This document shows positions 52,062 through 52,221 of a stretch of 52,221 nucleotides of DNA, one piece after another (the stretch's first letter is position 1; each line of letters opens with the position of its first letter). A model generated the notes under the pieces. That model did no database searches and was not told where the DNA came from. It saw only the letters and a list, made by a program, of their open reading frames with translations. Position numbers and translations under genes: made by a program. This DNA comes from CAZNUM01 sp046861615 (GTDB taxonomy: Bacteria; Fidelibacterota; Marinisomatia; Marinisomatales; TCS55): positions 1 to 52,221 of the forward strand of contig JBHHUS010000005.1 of assembly GCA_046861615.1 (NCBI GenBank). Direction: 5' to 3'.

Positions 52062-52221
52062 TTATTCCATTTCCAAAGAGTAAGCTCCCTTAGTAGCGGC
52101 GCTGTTCAGCCGGGCTCGTTTCAGGAAGGCCTGTTGCGCCTGCTCCACATTTTCCTTTTGCCCCTGCCAGGCTTTTAAGGCCGGGGCCTGGAGGGCACGG
52201 CCATAAGAGAAAGTCAAATTC
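52062..52221 (-). CDS. Class I fructose-bisphosphate aldolase, C-terminal part, cut by window edge
   Basis: The minus strand reads NLTFSYGRALQAPALKAWQ, then GQKENVEQAQQAFLKRARLN, and ends SAATKGAYSLEME followed by TAA at 52064-52062. The segments LTFSYGRALQ and KAWQGQKENV are diagnostic of class I, eukaryotic-type aldolases, which form a Schiff base with the sugar. Only about 52 residues are in the window and the catalytic Lys is outside. It is convergent with the DUF2490 gene, with a 9-base gap. It adds glycolysis to the pentose phosphate genes seen elsewhere. Confidence 0.85.
   Translation of the reverse strand, partial: NLTFSYGRALQAPALKAWQGQKENVEQAQQAFLKRARLNSAATKGAYSLEME

Noticed and set aside
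1..52221. CRISPR array, insertion sequence, prophage or integron
   Set aside because: No regularly spaced repeats, transposase, integrase or phage gene is seen. The only repeats are the 50-base pair near 37.9 kb and single palindromes.

Overview
The window reads as a chromosomal segment of a Gram-negative (diderm), oxygen-exposed bacterium of moderate GC. It encodes a TonB-dependent receptor, HmuY-type and other lipoproteins, two LolA-like periplasmic carriers, two beta-barrel proteins (DUF5916 and DUF1302 type), a Fe-type superoxide dismutase and a peroxiredoxin. The mix (DUF5916 protein, ~1000-residue tandem amidohydrolase, fadN-type beta-oxidation fusion, class I fructose-bisphosphate aldolase) points to the FCB superphylum or a related candidate phylum such as Marinimicrobia or Calditrichota. 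That placement is inference from gene content; no rRNA or tRNA gene was recognised.

Layout. 129-1949 (minus): PerR-type regulator, 2-Cys peroxiredoxin and Fe-SOD behind a 32-bp near-perfect palindrome, closed by a clear terminator. 2027-6189 (minus): ClC transporter, double UspA protein and SLC13-type anion symporter. 6217-12699 (minus): a tightly overlapping molybdenum-cofactor operon, transcribed mobA, moaA, moaC-mog fusion, TauE/SafE permease, moeA, rhodanese-moeB fusion, moaD, moaE, with a structured leader before moaA. 12725-16109 (minus): pentose-phosphate genes rpe, transketolase and rpiB. 16300-21663: an Mth938-like protein, a DUF5916 outer-membrane protein, a YceI protein, a small lipoprotein and a LOG-family enzyme. 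21674-25997 (plus): a tandem amidohydrolase and a second amidohydrolase-like protein, followed by a convergent 7-TM protein. 26843-30184 (minus): TetR, TonB receptor and HmuY haem-uptake operon, with a long hairpin element beyond it. 30465-36392 (plus): TetR, fadE, fadA, fadN beta-oxidation operon. 36568-37797 (minus): an unusual ATPase/winged-helix protein facing a repeated 50-bp upstream element. 38062-39881 (plus): Na/Pi symporter and PhoU protein. 39909-46131 (minus): TetR, RND/MMPL pump, LolA-like, cupin, DUF1302 barrel and a second LolA-like protein. 46238-52052 (plus): an overlapping operon of an unknown protein, thiamin pyrophosphokinase, SSF symporter, CYTH tripolyphosphatase, Na/Pi-PhoU fusion and DUF2490 protein. 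The right edge cuts a class I aldolase gene.

Three local systems look most worth study. (1) The TetR-controlled RND/LolA/LolA/cupin/DUF1302 operon resembles a dedicated envelope lipid-trafficking machine with two paralogous periplasmic carriers. (2) The unknown/TPK/SSF/tripolyphosphatase/Na-Pi operon links thiamin, triphosphate and phosphate handling. (3) The ATPase with a lysine-less Walker A and a winged helix lies beside a duplicated operator-like element. The Moco operon carries two gene fusions and a permease of unassigned substrate. No CRISPR array, insertion sequence, prophage or intact mobile element was seen, and no gap between genes exceeds 300 bases.
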